From contig JAUWKI010000005.1 in assembly GCA_030614255.1 (NCBI GenBank), forward strand, positions 1 to 62,770: a stretch of DNA of 62,770 bases, in the 5' to 3' direction. The notes beneath the pieces were generated by a model. The model did not search any database. It had not been told where the DNA came from and saw only the letters and a list, made by a program, of their open reading frames with translations. The translations under genes and the position numbers were made by a program. The first letter of the stretch is position 1. Each line of letters starts with the position of its first letter. The DNA comes from Actinomycetes bacterium (lineage in GTDB: Bacteria > Actinomycetota > Aquicultoria > UBA3085 > Oleimmundimicrobiaceae). Positions 1-10,455 of this stretch are shown one piece after another.

Positions 1-423
1 CTACTTAATGGCAAACATCAGTTCGCCCTGAGCCACTAATTCCCCGTCTACGGTGGCTTTCGCGTGCCCGACACCGACAGGACCTTTTGTTTTAACAATC
101 TCAGTTTCCAATCTTAATTGATCTCCGGGGCGAACCTGCTTCTTGAATCTTACTTTATCTATCCCCGCAAAAAAGGCAATTTTTCCCTTATTTTCTTTTT
201 TGCTCAAAATCGCAACCGCCCCAACCTGGGCCAGCGCCTCAACTATTAACACCCCCGGCATTACAGGATAGTCGGGAAAATGTCCGACAAAAAAATGTTC
301 ATTCGCCGTTACATTCTTTATCCCCACAGCACGTTTCCCCTCTTCAACCTCCAGAATCTTATCCACCAAAAGAAACGGGTACCTGTGAGGAATAACTTTT
401 TTGATTTCATCTATATTCAACAA
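1..423 (-). CDS. fabZ: 3-hydroxyacyl-[acyl-carrier-protein] dehydratase FabZ
   Basis: This cytosolic hot-dog-fold enzyme removes water from 3-hydroxyacyl-ACP in type II fatty acid synthesis. The 140-residue protein has the usual FabZ length, the N-terminal HRYPFLLVD motif and the active-site block [17 protein letters not shown], which carries the catalytic His and Glu. The start is TTG at 421-423, preceded by a good Shine-Dalgarno (CCTCC on the plus strand at 431-435). The stop lies exactly at the window edge, so the gene is complete. It diverges from the YerB-like gene at 705, and the next genes of its operon lie outside the window. Confidence 0.96.
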   Translation of the reverse strand: MLNIDEIKKVIPHRYPFLLVDKILEVEEGKRAVGIKNVTANEHFFVGHFPDYPVMPGVLIVEALAQVGAVAILSKKENKGKIAFFAGIDKVRFKKQVRPGDQLRLETEIVKTKGPVGVGHAKATVDGELVAQGELMFAIK

Positions 424-474
424 AAAATCTCCTCCCTCCGAGTTAGATAAAAAAAGTTTATCCTTTTCTTATAA

Positions 475-504
475 TTAAGACAAGTTCAATTGTTGTGTTA
501 TAAT
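475..504 (+). promoter_or_regulatory. Candidate sigma-70-type promoter for the YerB-like gene
   Basis: TATAAT at 499-504 is a perfect -10 box. The -35 region near 475-482 (TTAAGACA) is weak. Transcription from here would run through the GC-rich palindrome at 536-600 before reaching the coding start at 705, giving a leader of about 190 nt with a strong hairpin. This is inferred from sequence only. Confidence 0.4.
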
Positions 505-535
505 CTTTCAAAATAAAAAATGAAAATATAAAAAC

Positions 536-670
536 GACCTGCCCGCCGTGCCTGCCCTGCCTGCCGGTAGGCACGGCGGTAGGCACGGCGGTAGGCACGG
601 TATAGAAAAATTAAAAATGTTAAGGGCAAAGCCCCATCACTTTCAACCCCGCCACTGCCGGCGGGCAGGT
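536..670. repeat. GC-rich palindromic repeat (copy 1)
   Basis: The block 536-600 is a GC-rich island in AT-rich DNA. It contains CCTGCCGGTAGG, which is palindromic apart from its central purine/pyrimidine swap, and three direct copies of the 12-mer GGTAGGCACGGC (last one cut short). A related fragment, CTGCCGGCGGGCAG, lies at 655-668. The same core recurs at 11457, 13361, 40077, 40498 and 56471. Reading frames across it encode Arg/Ala-rich peptides that should not be annotated as genes. The rest of the gap 424-704 holds only the candidate promoter and AT-rich flank. Confidence 0.85.
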
Positions 671-704
671 TAATCCTCACCCATCAAAAAAAGGAGGGGG
701 AAGA

Positions 705-1805
705 TTGCCGTTTCAAAATAAAAAAGGACGTGGAAATATATTGAAAAAAGCTCTACTAATATTTCTTGTTTTGGTGCTTGTTAGCGCAACCGCATTTGCA
801 CTTTACTCTTATTTAAAACCCGAAGAGGCATCTGAAGAACCAAGCGTAGAAATTGAACCTGTGGAAGAGAAAGATGACTCCGTCGTGGAGACAAAAACAC
901 CCGAACATTATTGTTTAACTTGCGGACAAAAAGCCACCGAGGAAGATTCCCGTCTCAGGCCATCGGCCGTAATCATCGAGAATCACCCGGCGGCGCGTCC
1001 TCAGTCGGGCCTGGAAGATGCATGTATTGTTTATGAGGTGGTTGCTGAAGGGGGCATCACAAGATTTTTAGCCATTTATACCCACAAAGATTGCAATAAT
1101 ATAGGCCCCGTGAGAAGTGTAAGAGATTATTTTGCCGAGATAGCAAAAGGATATAACGCTCTCCTCGCACATTGCGGAGGTTCTCCAACCGGCTACTCAA
1201 CCGTTAATAGTCTTCATGTAGCCGGCCTGGATGAGTTTGCAAACTCAGGAGCTTATTGGCGAGTAAGTTCGCGCAAGAGACCGCACAACCTCTATACCTC
1301 CACCAAAAAAATACGAGAGCGGGCCCAGGAAAGAAAATTTGACTCCAACGTAAATTACGAATCTTTCTCGTTTAAGGATAATGCTCCTCTTGAGAAGCGA
1401 CCCGAAGAAACATACGTGACCATAGACTTCTCTTCTCCAAAATTTAAAGTGAAGTATGAGTACAACAGAGAAAGTAATTCGTATTCACGCTTCATGGGCG
1501 GCATATCACACAAAGATAGCAACTCAGGCAAGCAACTTGAAGCAAAAAATATCTTAGTCTTGATGACGTCAATTCGGGTAGTTGACGAGATAGGGCGCGT
1601 CAAGATAGGTACCCTGGGAAGTGGCCCCGCATATGCTTTTTTAGATGGCACCATAACCAAAGGGAAATGGATTCGAGAAGGTTCATCTAACACCGTAAAG
1701 TTTTACGATAAGTCGGGAGCAGAGATTATATTAAACCGAGGGCAAACGTGGATTGAAATCATATCTCCTGATAAAAAAGTAGATTTTCCTGAATCCAAAG
1801 GTTAA
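705..1805 (+). CDS. DUF3048 (YerB-like) membrane-anchored protein
   Basis: This 366-residue protein has a lysine-rich start and one hydrophobic segment at about residues 16-36 (ALLIFLVLVLVSATAFALY), then an acidic linker. The remainder matches the extracytoplasmic DUF3048 family known as YerB, including RPSAVIIENHPAARPQSG and GPVRSVRDYF. Its biochemical role is not established. The start is TTG at 705, fixed by AAGGAGG at 691-697 with 7-nt spacing; no ATG is better placed. A CxxC-like LTCGQ follows the linker. It is one of three plus-strand genes here, and its stop overlaps the murA stop by 4 nt in convergent orientation. Confidence 0.88.
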   Translation: MPFQNKKGRGNILKKALLIFLVLVLVSATAFALYSYLKPEEASEEPSVEIEPVEEKDDSVVETKTPEHYCLTCGQKATEEDSRLRPSAVIIENHPAARPQSGLEDACIVYEVVAEGGITRFLAIYTHKDCNNIGPVRSVRDYFAEIAKGYNALLAHCGGSPTGYSTVNSLHVAGLDEFANSGAYWRVSSRKRPHNLYTSTKKIRERAQERKFDSNVNYESFSFKDNAPLEKRPEETYVTIDFSSPKFKVKYEYNRESNSYSRFMGGISHKDSNSGKQLEAKNILVLMTSIRVVDEIGRVKIGTLGSGPAYAFLDGTITKGKWIREGSSNTVKFYDKSGAEIILNRGQTWIEIISPDKKVDFPESKG

Positions 1806-3079
1806 GCATTAGGTGAGTTTTGCTCGTCGAGACGACTTATGTCGGCGCCAAGAGATTTTAGTTTGATTTCAAAGTTTTCATATCCCCTGTCTATATGAGA
1901 GACATCATTAACTTCGGTAACACCTTTAGCGGCCAAGCCCGCCAAGACCAGAGCAGCCCCGCCTCTTAAATCCGTGACCCTCACAGAGGCCCCTGTGAGA
2001 CTATCTACACCTTTTACAATCGCATGAGGACCTTGAACGCGAATATTTGCCCCCATCCGATTAAGCTCGTCAATAAGCATAAATCTATTTTCAAAAACAT
2101 TCTCCGTAATTATGCTTGTTCCGTTAGCAACAGACAGTAAGGCCATCATTTGAGCTTGCATATCCGTTGGAAATCCGGGATAAGGCAATGTAGCAATATC
2201 TAACGGCTTAATCTCACCGTTTCGAGAAACTCTTAATCCACCATCGGTTTCATTAATTTTCACGCCCGCATCGATTAATTTGTTTTTAATCATGCCCATT
2301 AAATTAAGCGGCGCATTTTGAATTAAGACATCACCGCCAGATAAGACAGCAACCACCATAAATGTTCCCGCCTCTATCCTATCGGAAACAACAGTGTATT
2401 CTCCTGTAGGACGAAGTTTTTCAACTCCCTTAATAACCAAACAGCTTGTGCCGGCTCCATCAATTTTTGCCCCCATCTGTTTTAAAAAATAAACGAGATC
2501 GGTTATTTCCGGCTCCCTCGCAGCATTTTTAATTATGGTCGTTCCTTTTGCCTTGACGGCCGCCATCAAAATATTTTCAGTTGCTCCGACACTTGGAAAA
2601 TTAAAATCGATGTTCGTTCCTTTTAAAACAGTTGCCTCTGCTTCAATAAACCCATGCTTCACCCTTATTTTAGCTCCTAATTTTTCTAGACCACGCAGGT
2701 GAAAATCTATCTTTCTTAAACCAATATTACATCCTCCGGGAAGAGCAACGTGAGCCTTGCCAACCTGGGCCAGCAAAGGACCCAAAACTATTATGGAGGC
2801 ACGCATTTGATTCACCAGTTCATATGACGCTTCATATCTTAAAGAACTCGCGGGGGTGATGGTTGTTGTGCCGGAATCGCTCAAATCCACCTTCATTCCA
2901 AGCTCTTCAAGAACTTTTGCCATAATAAAAACATCTTTGATTTTTGGGACATTCTTGAGAACAACTTTATCGTCACTCAATATTGAAGCAGCCATAAGTT
3001 TAAGAGCAGCATTTTTAGCTCCGCCAATCTTTACGGTTCCTTTTAATCTATTCCCGCCTCTTATAAGAAACTTTTCCAT
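1802..3079 (-). CDS. murA: UDP-N-acetylglucosamine 1-carboxyvinyltransferase MurA
   Basis: MurA transfers enolpyruvate from PEP to UDP-GlcNAc, the first committed step of peptidoglycan synthesis, in the cytosol. The 425-residue protein begins MEKFLIRGGNRLKG. The catalytic cysteine is Cys117 in LPGGCNIGLR, so the enzyme should be fosfomycin-sensitive (Cys rather than Asp). The ATG at 3077-3079 follows a GGGAG ribosome site at 7-nt spacing; an in-frame extension to 3133 has no family support. It lies downstream of the ATP synthase terminator, an arrangement common in Actinobacteria and Firmicutes. Confidence 0.96.
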   Translation of the reverse strand: MEKFLIRGGNRLKGTVKIGGAKNAALKLMAASILSDDKVVLKNVPKIKDVFIMAKVLEELGMKVDLSDSGTTTITPASSLRYEASYELVNQMRASIIVLGPLLAQVGKAHVALPGGCNIGLRKIDFHLRGLEKLGAKIRVKHGFIEAEATVLKGTNIDFNFPSVGATENILMAAVKAKGTTIIKNAAREPEITDLVYFLKQMGAKIDGAGTSCLVIKGVEKLRPTGEYTVVSDRIEAGTFMVVAVLSGGDVLIQNAPLNLMGMIKNKLIDAGVKINETDGGLRVSRNGEIKPLDIATLPYPGFPTDMQAQMMALLSVANGTSIITENVFENRFMLIDELNRMGANIRVQGPHAIVKGVDSLTGASVRVTDLRGGAALVLAGLAAKGVTEVNDVSHIDRGYENFEIKLKSLGADISRLDEQNSPNA

Positions 3080-3145
3080 TCTCAACTCCCTAAACCATCT
3101 CAAAGATAATAATACTATAATGTATCGCTCCATAAAAACAAAAAA

Positions 3146-3173
3146 ACAAACCCTTGATTAATCAAGGGTTTGT
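3146..3173 (-). terminator. Rho-independent terminator after atpC
   Basis: A perfect 28-bp palindrome (half-site ACAAACCCTTGATT) lies 31 bp past the atpC stop. On the minus strand it is followed by a T-rich run at 3134-3145, the layout of an intrinsic terminator closing the atp operon before murA. Confidence 0.88.
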
Positions 3174-3204
3174 GATGCTTATTTAAAAATTTTAAATTAG
3201 ATAA

Positions 3205-3618
3205 CTAAACTCTTTTGCTAATCCGTAGCCTGTTTTCAGCTTTTTCTAAATCAATTTGAGCTTTGTAGTAATCCTCGCCTTCTTTTTGGACTTCGGCAAT
3301 TTCCTTAACGGCCCTCTCTTTTGCTTCTTTTGCCCTTTTGATATCAATTTCAGAGGCAAACTCCGCGAAATTGGCAAGGATAATAACTTTATCTTCCAAA
3401 ACCTGAATATATCCTTTGTGCACGGCAACATATTCATATTTATTCTCATCAAGCTTCAATCTTAACTCTCCCACACCGAGAACAGCTACAAGAGGAGCGT
3501 GAAGAGGTAAAACGCCAATCTCCCCTTCTATCCCGTGAGCAACCACCATTTTTACATTTCCGCTGTATAATATGCGCTCAGGCGTAACGACTTCACACAT
3601 TACAAACTTGTCAACCAT
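3205..3618 (-). CDS. atpC: ATP synthase F1 epsilon subunit
   Basis: Central-stalk subunit that couples and regulates rotation. The 137-residue protein shows the N-terminal beta-barrel features CEVVTPERILYSG and GEIGVLPLHAPLVAVL, then a C-terminal helical hairpin rich in Lys and Glu (about residues 90-130). ATG at 3616-3618 is preferred; a TTG two codons upstream at 3622-3624 is also possible because the AAGGAG site sits between the optimal distances for the two. It is the last gene of the operon, 15 bp after atpD. Confidence 0.93.
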   Translation of the reverse strand: MVDKFVMCEVVTPERILYSGNVKMVVAHGIEGEIGVLPLHAPLVAVLGVGELRLKLDENKYEYVAVHKGYIQVLEDKVIILANFAEFASEIDIKRAKEAKERAVKEIAEVQKEGEDYYKAQIDLEKAENRLRISKRV

Positions 3619-3633
3619 AAACAACTTGCTCCT

Positions 3634-5055
<1,422 letters not shown>

Positions 5056-5068
5056 TTAACTCACCTCT

Positions 5069-5944
5069 TTACTTTAGTGCTTCTGCTCCACCAACAATTT
5101 CAGAAATTTCTTGCGTAATTTGAGCTTGCCTGGCCCTGTTAAAAGTCCTTGTAAGCTGGCCAATCATCTCTACAGCGTTATCGCTTGCGGCTTTCATGGC
5201 CGTTCGGCGCGCACCGTGCTCACTCGCCACAGATTCCATCAATGTTCGGTAAACCAATGTCTCCACATAAGTTGGCAAAAGCTCGTAGAGTACTTTTTCA
5301 GGAGACGGTTCAAATATATAATCATCGCGAACTACACGCTCTTTTTCGCCTTCCGTCATATCTTTCTCAATGGGTAAAATATTGTATTCAATCGGTCTTT
5401 GGTCCATTACGGATTTAAAGTGATTAAAGATAATCAAAACCTTATCAACCTCGTGATTTATATACATCTCCATAACTTTAGCGGCAATTTCGCGGGCATC
5501 TTCAAATTTAGGCGAATCGCCAATCTCAGTATATTCTGACAACAGCTCATAACCACGATATTTAAAATAATTGATGCCCTTCTGACCGGCGACCGATAGA
5601 ACTACCTCACGTTCTGCTTGTTTCTCTCTTTCTAAAATACTTTCGGTTTTGCGAATAATGTTTGTGTTAAAAGCTCCGCACAATCCCCTATTTGAGGTTA
5701 TCGACAAAACATAGACCCGCTCCTGCTTTTCGTGAACTTCCAAAAGCGGATGTTTCCCGGCTTTAACATATGAAGATAGATTGGCGAGAACTTCCATCAT
5801 CTTTGTAGTATAGGGGCGAGAGTTTTCGATCCTCTCCTGGGATTTCCTAATCTTTGCACCGGCAACCATCTCCATGGTTCTCGTTATCTGCCTGGTGTTG
5901 TCAATACTCTTTATTCGCCTTTTTATCTCACGAGTTCTAGCCAA
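5069..5944 (-). CDS. atpG: ATP synthase F1 gamma subunit
   Basis: Rotor shaft of F1, 291 residues. The N-terminal coiled-coil strand begins MARTREIKRRIKSIDNTRQI, and the C-terminal strand ends with the family block QLTRTFNRARQAQITQEI followed by EIVGGAEAL. Length and both coiled-coil arms look normal. It lies between atpA and atpD. Confidence 0.97.
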   Translation of the reverse strand: MARTREIKRRIKSIDNTRQITRTMEMVAGAKIRKSQERIENSRPYTTKMMEVLANLSSYVKAGKHPLLEVHEKQERVYVLSITSNRGLCGAFNTNIIRKTESILEREKQAEREVVLSVAGQKGINYFKYRGYELLSEYTEIGDSPKFEDAREIAAKVMEMYINHEVDKVLIIFNHFKSVMDQRPIEYNILPIEKDMTEGEKERVVRDDYIFEPSPEKVLYELLPTYVETLVYRTLMESVASEHGARRTAMKAASDNAVEMIGQLTRTFNRARQAQITQEISEIVGGAEALK

Positions 5945-5969
5945 AATTCATACATCCCTTAAATAAAAT

Positions 5970-7469
5970 TTATTGCTCCACGAAAGTTATTTTAAATTCC
6001 TCAATAGCTTTCTTTAAAGCTGTTTCAGTTCCTTCAGAAAGTATCTTTTCTTCACGAATCTTATGACTTATTTCAGGGTAATTCCCCTCTATGAACTGCA
6101 AAATATCTGCCTCAAACTGACTAACTCTATCCACGGAAATATCATCAAGATAACCATTAACGCCTGCGTAAATGATAATAATTTGTTTTTCAACCGGCAT
6201 CGGAACATAGCGGCCTTGTTTTAAAATTTCTACCATTCTCTCGCCACGTAAAAGCTGTGCCTTAGTCGTTTCATCCAGTTCCGACCCAAATTGGGCAAAT
6301 GCTTCAAGCTCCCTAAATTGAGCTAAATCTAACCTTAAACTACCAGCCACCTGCTTCATTGCCTTAATCTGCGCGTTACCTCCAACCCTGGAAACGGAGA
6401 TACCGACGTTGATGGCGGGTCTCACACCGGCAAAAAAGAGGTCGCTCTCTAAGAAAATCTGACCGTCCGTGATTGAAATTACGTTTGTCGGGATATAAGC
6501 TGAAACATCACCTGCTTGAGTTTCGACAATCGGCAAAGCCGTTAAGGAACCGCCTCCATTTTTATCGTTTAATTTTACCGCTCTTTCCAGCAAACGTGAG
6601 TGAAGATAAAAGATATCTCCCGGATAAGCCTCGCGGCCGGGAGGACGACGCAAGACCAATGAAACCTGCCTATAAGCCTGAGCATGTTTTGAAAGGTCGT
6701 CATATACACAAAGCGCGTGCCCGCCTTTATACATAAAATATTCAGCTATGGCACAGCCGGCATAAGGAGCAATATATTGAAGCGGTGCCGGCTCATCGGC
6801 GGGAGCGCATACAACAATCGTGTAATCCATGGCCCCCTGTTCCTCAAGATCTTTTACAACTTGGACAACGGTGGAAGCTTTCTGGCCTATGGCCACATAA
6901 ACACAGATAACACCTTCTCCTTGCTGATTAATAATGGTATCGGTCGCAATGGCTGTCTTGCCGGTTTGCCTGTCACCGATGATAAGCTCCCTTTGACCTC
7001 GGCCAATTGGAATCATGGAATCTATGGCTTTTATTCCTGTCTGAAGCGGTTCTTTTACAGGCTGTCTCTCCACAACACCGGGCGCCTTCCATTCAATGGG
7101 CCGAAAGCTGTCCGCTTTTATGGGACCCTTTCCGTCAATGGGCTGCCCTAAAGCGTTTACAACCCTTCCCACCATGGCTTCACCCACGGGAACCTGAAGT
7201 ATTTTACCGGTTCGCTTTACAACATCCCCCTCTTTAATTCCGGTGGCTCCGCCCATAAGAACGACGCCTATTCTGTCTTCCTCTAAGTTTAAAACCACTC
7301 CAAAAATACCGCCAGGAAACTCCAGCATTTCGCCCGCCATTGCTTCGGGTAGCCCACTAACAAAAGCTATTCCGTCACCGGCTGCAAGAACCTCACCAAC
7401 TTCAATGATCTCAAATCCCATATCCAGTTCATCTATTTTTTCCTTTAAAAGTTCAGGAATTCCCGTCAT
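5970..7469 (-). CDS. atpA: ATP synthase F1 alpha subunit
   Basis: Non-catalytic nucleotide-binding subunit, 499 residues. The P-loop GDRQTGKT is at residues 165-172, and the signature [14 protein letters not shown] is present. The extreme N-terminal segment that docks onto the delta subunit is kept but about five residues shorter than in E. coli. This matters because the partner delta subunit is truncated. The start overlaps the atpH end by 17 bp, suggesting coupled translation. Confidence 0.97.
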   Translation of the reverse strand: MTGIPELLKEKIDELDMGFEIIEVGEVLAAGDGIAFVSGLPEAMAGEMLEFPGGIFGVVLNLEEDRIGVVLMGGATGIKEGDVVKRTGKILQVPVGEAMVGRVVNALGQPIDGKGPIKADSFRPIEWKAPGVVERQPVKEPLQTGIKAIDSMIPIGRGQRELIIGDRQTGKTAIATDTIINQQGEGVICVYVAIGQKASTVVQVVKDLEEQGAMDYTIVVCAPADEPAPLQYIAPYAGCAIAEYFMYKGGHALCVYDDLSKHAQAYRQVSLVLRRPPGREAYPGDIFYLHSRLLERAVKLNDKNGGGSLTALPIVETQAGDVSAYIPTNVISITDGQIFLESDLFFAGVRPAINVGISVSRVGGNAQIKAMKQVAGSLRLDLAQFRELEAFAQFGSELDETTKAQLLRGERMVEILKQGRYVPMPVEKQIIIIYAGVNGYLDDISVDRVSQFEADILQFIEGNYPEISHKIREEKILSEGTETALKKAIEEFKITFVEQ

Positions 7470-7830
7470 CTGAACCCAACCCCTTATCGCTTACAAATTT
7501 TTCCCTCAGCTTATCAAGCCTACTGCAAATACTAAAGTCTAAAACTTTATCCCCCATGCGAATAACCATTCCACCAAGGATAGACTCATCTATAAGCATC
7601 TTAAGCAAAACATTCTTACCAGTTAAGCGAGAAAGTTTCTTTTGTAAATCAGCGGTTAAATCTGGGGTCAATGGCACCACAGTTTTCACTTCAGCAACCA
7701 TCTCAATAGATGTAAGCTGATTGGTAAGACGAGAAAGCTCTTCTTGCAGCTTCGAAGCAATAGCAACTATTTCCTCGATGCTCTTTCCCGAAGTATCACC
7801 AACAACCGTATCAGCCTTCACAAACATCAC
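7453..7830 (-). CDS. atpH: ATP synthase F1 delta subunit, short form lacking the N-terminal domain
   Basis: At 125 residues this is much shorter than the usual delta subunit (about 175-185). What is present matches only the C-terminal half: a helix at about residues 18-45, the conserved [11 protein letters not shown] strand, and [26 protein letters not shown] near the end (residues 78-103). The six-helix N-terminal domain that binds the tops of the alpha subunits is absent, and no frame upstream can supply it because atpF overlaps the start by 20 bp. Position between atpF and atpA supports identity as delta. Confidence 0.85.
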   Translation of the reverse strand: MMFVKADTVVGDTSGKSIEEIVAIASKLQEELSRLTNQLTSIEMVAEVKTVVPLTPDLTADLQKKLSRLTGKNVLLKMLIDESILGGMVIRMGDKVLDFSICSRLDKLREKFVSDKGLGSDDGNS

Positions 7831-8314
7831 CTAACTTTGTTGTATATTCCTTTATTAAACCTAAATGATCCTTTTTGTTTAATGCCTTCTGAACAACCTT
7901 AGAAGAGGCATCGATGATTAAATCCGCCATTTTATCCTGAAGCTCCACTATAATTTTTTCTTTTTCTGAAGTCACCTCATGCTGAGCTGATTCAATCATT
8001 CTTTTAGATTCCTTATTTGCACTTTCAATTATTTCTTTCTTAATCCCCTCAGCAGCAACTCTACCCTGCTCTACTACCTGCTGAGCTTCTTTTCGAGCAT
8101 TTTCTATCTGTTTCTGATAGTCGTTAAATAATTTTTCTGCCTCAAGACGAGCTTTTTCGGCTTCATCTAAAGATTCCTTGATTTTGTTCTCGCGCTTTTC
8201 CATCATCCCCAAAATTGGCTTAAAAGCCAATTTTTTAAGCAAAACAAAAAGCAGAAGAAACGAAACCAACGACCAAAAAATCAGACCCGTCTCAGGATGA
8301 AATAATACATCCAC
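7811..8314 (-). CDS. atpF: ATP synthase Fo b subunit
   Basis: Peripheral stalk subunit, 167 residues. It has one N-terminal membrane helix (about residues 11-31, LIFWSLVSFLLLFVLLKK) followed by a long charged coiled coil (residues 40-150), as usual for b. Its 3' end overlaps the short atpH. Confidence 0.95.
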   Translation of the reverse strand: MDVLFHPETGLIFWSLVSFLLLFVLLKKLAFKPILGMMEKRENKIKESLDEAEKARLEAEKLFNDYQKQIENARKEAQQVVEQGRVAAEGIKKEIIESANKESKRMIESAQHEVTSEKEKIIVELQDKMADLIIDASSKVVQKALNKKDHLGLIKEYTTKLGDVCEG

Positions 8315-8340
8315 TTATCTCTCACCTCTTTAATAAAACA

Positions 8341-8568
8341 TTACTTAGTTACGAGTAAAATAGCAATAACAAACGTATACAAAGAAATAGCTTCAACCAA
8401 CGCAGCCGCGATAATCATGGTCGTACGAATACCACCTGCCGCTTCCGGCTGACGAGCAGAACCCTCAACGGAGGCCCTTGCCAACCAAGCAATTCCTAAA
8501 CCGCAACTAATAGCAGCCAATGCCATAGCCGCAGCTCCTGCTACATAAGCAATACCTTGTGCGTCCAA
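8341..8568 (-). CDS. atpE: ATP synthase Fo c subunit
   Basis: Rotor-ring proteolipid, 75 residues, two membrane helices joined by the polar loop ARQPEA. The ion-binding carboxylate is Glu59 in AALVEAISLY. The residue after it is Ala rather than Ser/Thr, and helix 1 lacks the Gln of sodium-type rings (a Trp stands there). The ring is therefore predicted to carry protons. That reading follows known c-subunit ligand sets and is an inference. Confidence 0.96.
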   Translation of the reverse strand: MDAQGIAYVAGAAAMALAAISCGLGIAWLARASVEGSARQPEAAGGIRTTMIIAAALVEAISLYTFVIAILLVTK

Positions 8569-8983
8569 AATATTTCCTCCTTTCTTTGGTTAATTATTTT
8601 GTTGTTCATTGTTGTCAAATTTTATTAGCTTAGAGTTTAGAGAAAAATCTCTCTGCTCTATCAGTCGGAAGTCTCTTAGTGGGGAGTCGGTAGTTTGTTA
8701 GCCAGATTGCTGGTTTTGCTATACTCCATACTCCATACTCTATCTGCCATCAGGTACTTTGAAATTAATTGAGATTTATTGTAATTCATTGAGATTGATA
8801 GCCGTTTCCTCAATCTCTACTTAATCTCCACTGAATCTCCACAAATTTCCATTTAATTTCTATCCCTTACTCGTCACCCTATATACCCTTGTTTTGCTCT
8901 CCACTCTCTGCTCTATGCTTCTTGGTCTTCCTGAAAGCTGGTAGCTGGAGACTGGTAGCTCCTCTTATTTCATACCCTCCTAA
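8569..8983. repeat. Composite intergenic repeat mosaic inside the atp operon
   Basis: This 415-bp gap between atpE and atpB has no gene. From about 8663 it holds, in order: an AGTCGG-type module with TTAGCCAGATTGCTGG; a run of ACTCCAT/ACTCTAT; TATCTGCCATCAGGTACTTT (8739-8758); an AATT-centred phased array (about 8758-8870, spacing 10-11 bp); a TATACCCTTGTTTTGCTC segment; and an AGCTGGTAGCTGGAGACTGG segment (about 8936-8958). The same modules recur in this order elsewhere, so this looks like the most complete copy in the window. Confidence 0.8.
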
Positions 8984-9721
8984 TTAGTGTCCGCCGTGAA
9001 CGGCGTCCGAAATGTAGAGCGCTGAAAGCATGGCAAAGATATATGCCTGTAACGACGTAAATAGCAATTCCAAAATTAAAATAATCACGGCTCCCAAAAC
9101 AGGGAAAGGCGCAATGATAAAGCTCTTGTATTGAATTATCATGCCTAAAAAGATTAAGAGGACAATGTGCCCCGCCACCATGTTAGCAAAGAGACGAACT
9201 GCCAGAGAAAATGGCTTGGCAAAAGCGCTTGGAATCTCAATGATAAAAAGAGCCGGCGCTAATGCCGTAGGCACTCCCTGGGGAACCCAACCCTTAAAAT
9301 ATTTGAAGGGACCATGTTTAACAATTCCGATTATGTGAGTCGCAAAAAATACCATAATTGCAAGGGTTCCGGTTACAAATATGTTGCTCGTGGGGGTAAA
9401 TAAGCCGGGGACTAAACCGACTAAATTGCAGAACCAAATAAACATGAACAACGTCAGAATGAATGGGAGATAAGGAAGCCCTTCTTTGCCCATCATGGTA
9501 AGCACGATATCATCGCGGACAAACTGGACGATTACCTCCACAAAATTTTGAATTCCCTTCGGGACCATGCTAACTCTTCTGGATGCCAGAAAAAATAGGA
9601 CAAATACCAGAGCCGTCGCTACCCACATCGATATTACCGCTATGTTAATAGATGGGTCGATGGGACCTATGTGGGGAAGATGAATTATGGGGTGGAGATG
9701 AAAATGATGAAGTGGATCCAA
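8984..9721 (-). CDS. atpB: ATP synthase Fo a subunit
   Basis: Stator subunit carrying the two half-channels, 245 residues, five to six membrane helices. The essential arginine is Arg176 in FSLAVRLFANMVAGH. The N-terminus is rich in His (positions 5-17), an unremarkable soluble lead. It is separated from atpE by a 415-bp repeat mosaic, unusual for an atp operon. Confidence 0.96.
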   Translation of the reverse strand: MDPLHHFHLHPIIHLPHIGPIDPSINIAVISMWVATALVFVLFFLASRRVSMVPKGIQNFVEVIVQFVRDDIVLTMMGKEGLPYLPFILTLFMFIWFCNLVGLVPGLFTPTSNIFVTGTLAIMVFFATHIIGIVKHGPFKYFKGWVPQGVPTALAPALFIIEIPSAFAKPFSLAVRLFANMVAGHIVLLIFLGMIIQYKSFIIAPFPVLGAVIILILELLFTSLQAYIFAMLSALYISDAVHGGH

Positions 9722-9726
9722 TTCAA

Positions 9727-10134
9727 TTACTCCTTTCTAATTTCTAACTTAGATGATTTAGCTAAATCGTTTATCAGTTTTAATTCCACAAACAAAAGGC
9801 AACTATAAACAGCTATAAAGCTTCCGATAAGAACATAAATATTTGCCCAGGAAACCTTGGCGAAATAATAAATTACACCAAGCATCAAAGGCAATCGAAC
9901 TAAAAAACCGGGCAAAATGACCGCAGCCATTGAGTTTGTTTCGTGATTCATACACCTTAAAATCAAATAAGCAGCAACCGTAAAGTTGATGATTGCTAAT
10001 CCAAATCCCAAAATTACCCCATAAGCCCCCGATAGCCCCTTTTCATAGTAGGCCGCTCCGGTAGCTATAAGACAGAACAGGGAACTTATTAAGATAGACT
10101 TGCCCATTAAAGGCAGAGAGCTTGCCAGTAACAT
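9727..10134 (-). CDS. atpI: AtpI-like ATP synthase assembly/accessory membrane protein
   Basis: This 135-residue protein has four predicted membrane helices and sits between atpZ and atpB, the position of the ATP synthase subunit I family, which is linked to c-ring assembly or ion supply. The ATG at 10132-10134 overlaps the stop of the upstream gene by one base (TGATG), which argues against the longer in-frame extension inside that gene. Sequence identity of this family is weak, so the call leans on topology and position. Confidence 0.75.
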   Translation of the reverse strand: MLLASSLPLMGKSILISSLFCLIATGAAYYEKGLSGAYGVILGFGLAIINFTVAAYLILRCMNHETNSMAAVILPGFLVRLPLMLGVIYYFAKVSWANIYVLIGSFIAVYSCLLFVELKLINDLAKSSKLEIRKE

Positions 10135-10385
10135 CAACCCTTTCGCTTGCTCGCGTCTTTCTTTTCTTCTCCAACCATTATTTTGCGATAAAGCACCCAA
10201 AAGCTGCTTACAACTCCCCATAAAACTCCCACAATCATAAAGAAGGGAGTCGTACCCAACCGCCTATCCAACAAATAACCTATTCCAAAACTAACTAAAA
10301 CGGTAACCCCAAATTCGATTCCAATGTTACCGTAACGCTGTAAATCTCTTAACCAAGGTTTATCATCGTTACTTGGTTTTCCCAA
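10134..10385 (-). CDS. atpZ: AtpZ/AtpI family two-helix membrane protein
   Basis: The 83-residue protein starts (TTG at 10383-10385) with GKPSNDDKPWLRDLQRYGNI and has two membrane helices: about FGVTVLVSFGIGYLLD and FFMIVGVLWGVVSSFWVLY. This matches the AtpZ-type first gene of atp operons, thought to help Mg or ion handling or complex assembly. A longer reading from TTG at 10436 is open but lacks family support. It probably begins the atp transcription unit, though a promoter is not clear. Confidence 0.72.
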   Translation of the reverse strand: MGKPSNDDKPWLRDLQRYGNIGIEFGVTVLVSFGIGYLLDRRLGTTPFFMIVGVLWGVVSSFWVLYRKIMVGEEKKDASKRKG

Positions 10386-10455
10386 TATTAAATCACAACC
10401 TTTTGAATAATGACATAAATGGAATATTGTCCGCAAGAGCTTTCTTAAAAATCCT

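Noticed and set aside
498-680. 60-residue minus-strand frame rich in Arg, Ala and Tyr
   Set aside because: It is a translation of the tandem GGTAGGCACGGC repeat and palindrome, with no ribosome site and no family.
8341-8568. Sodium-type ATP synthase c ring
   Set aside because: Helix 1 lacks the glutamine ligand and Glu59 is followed by Ala, so proton coupling is more likely.
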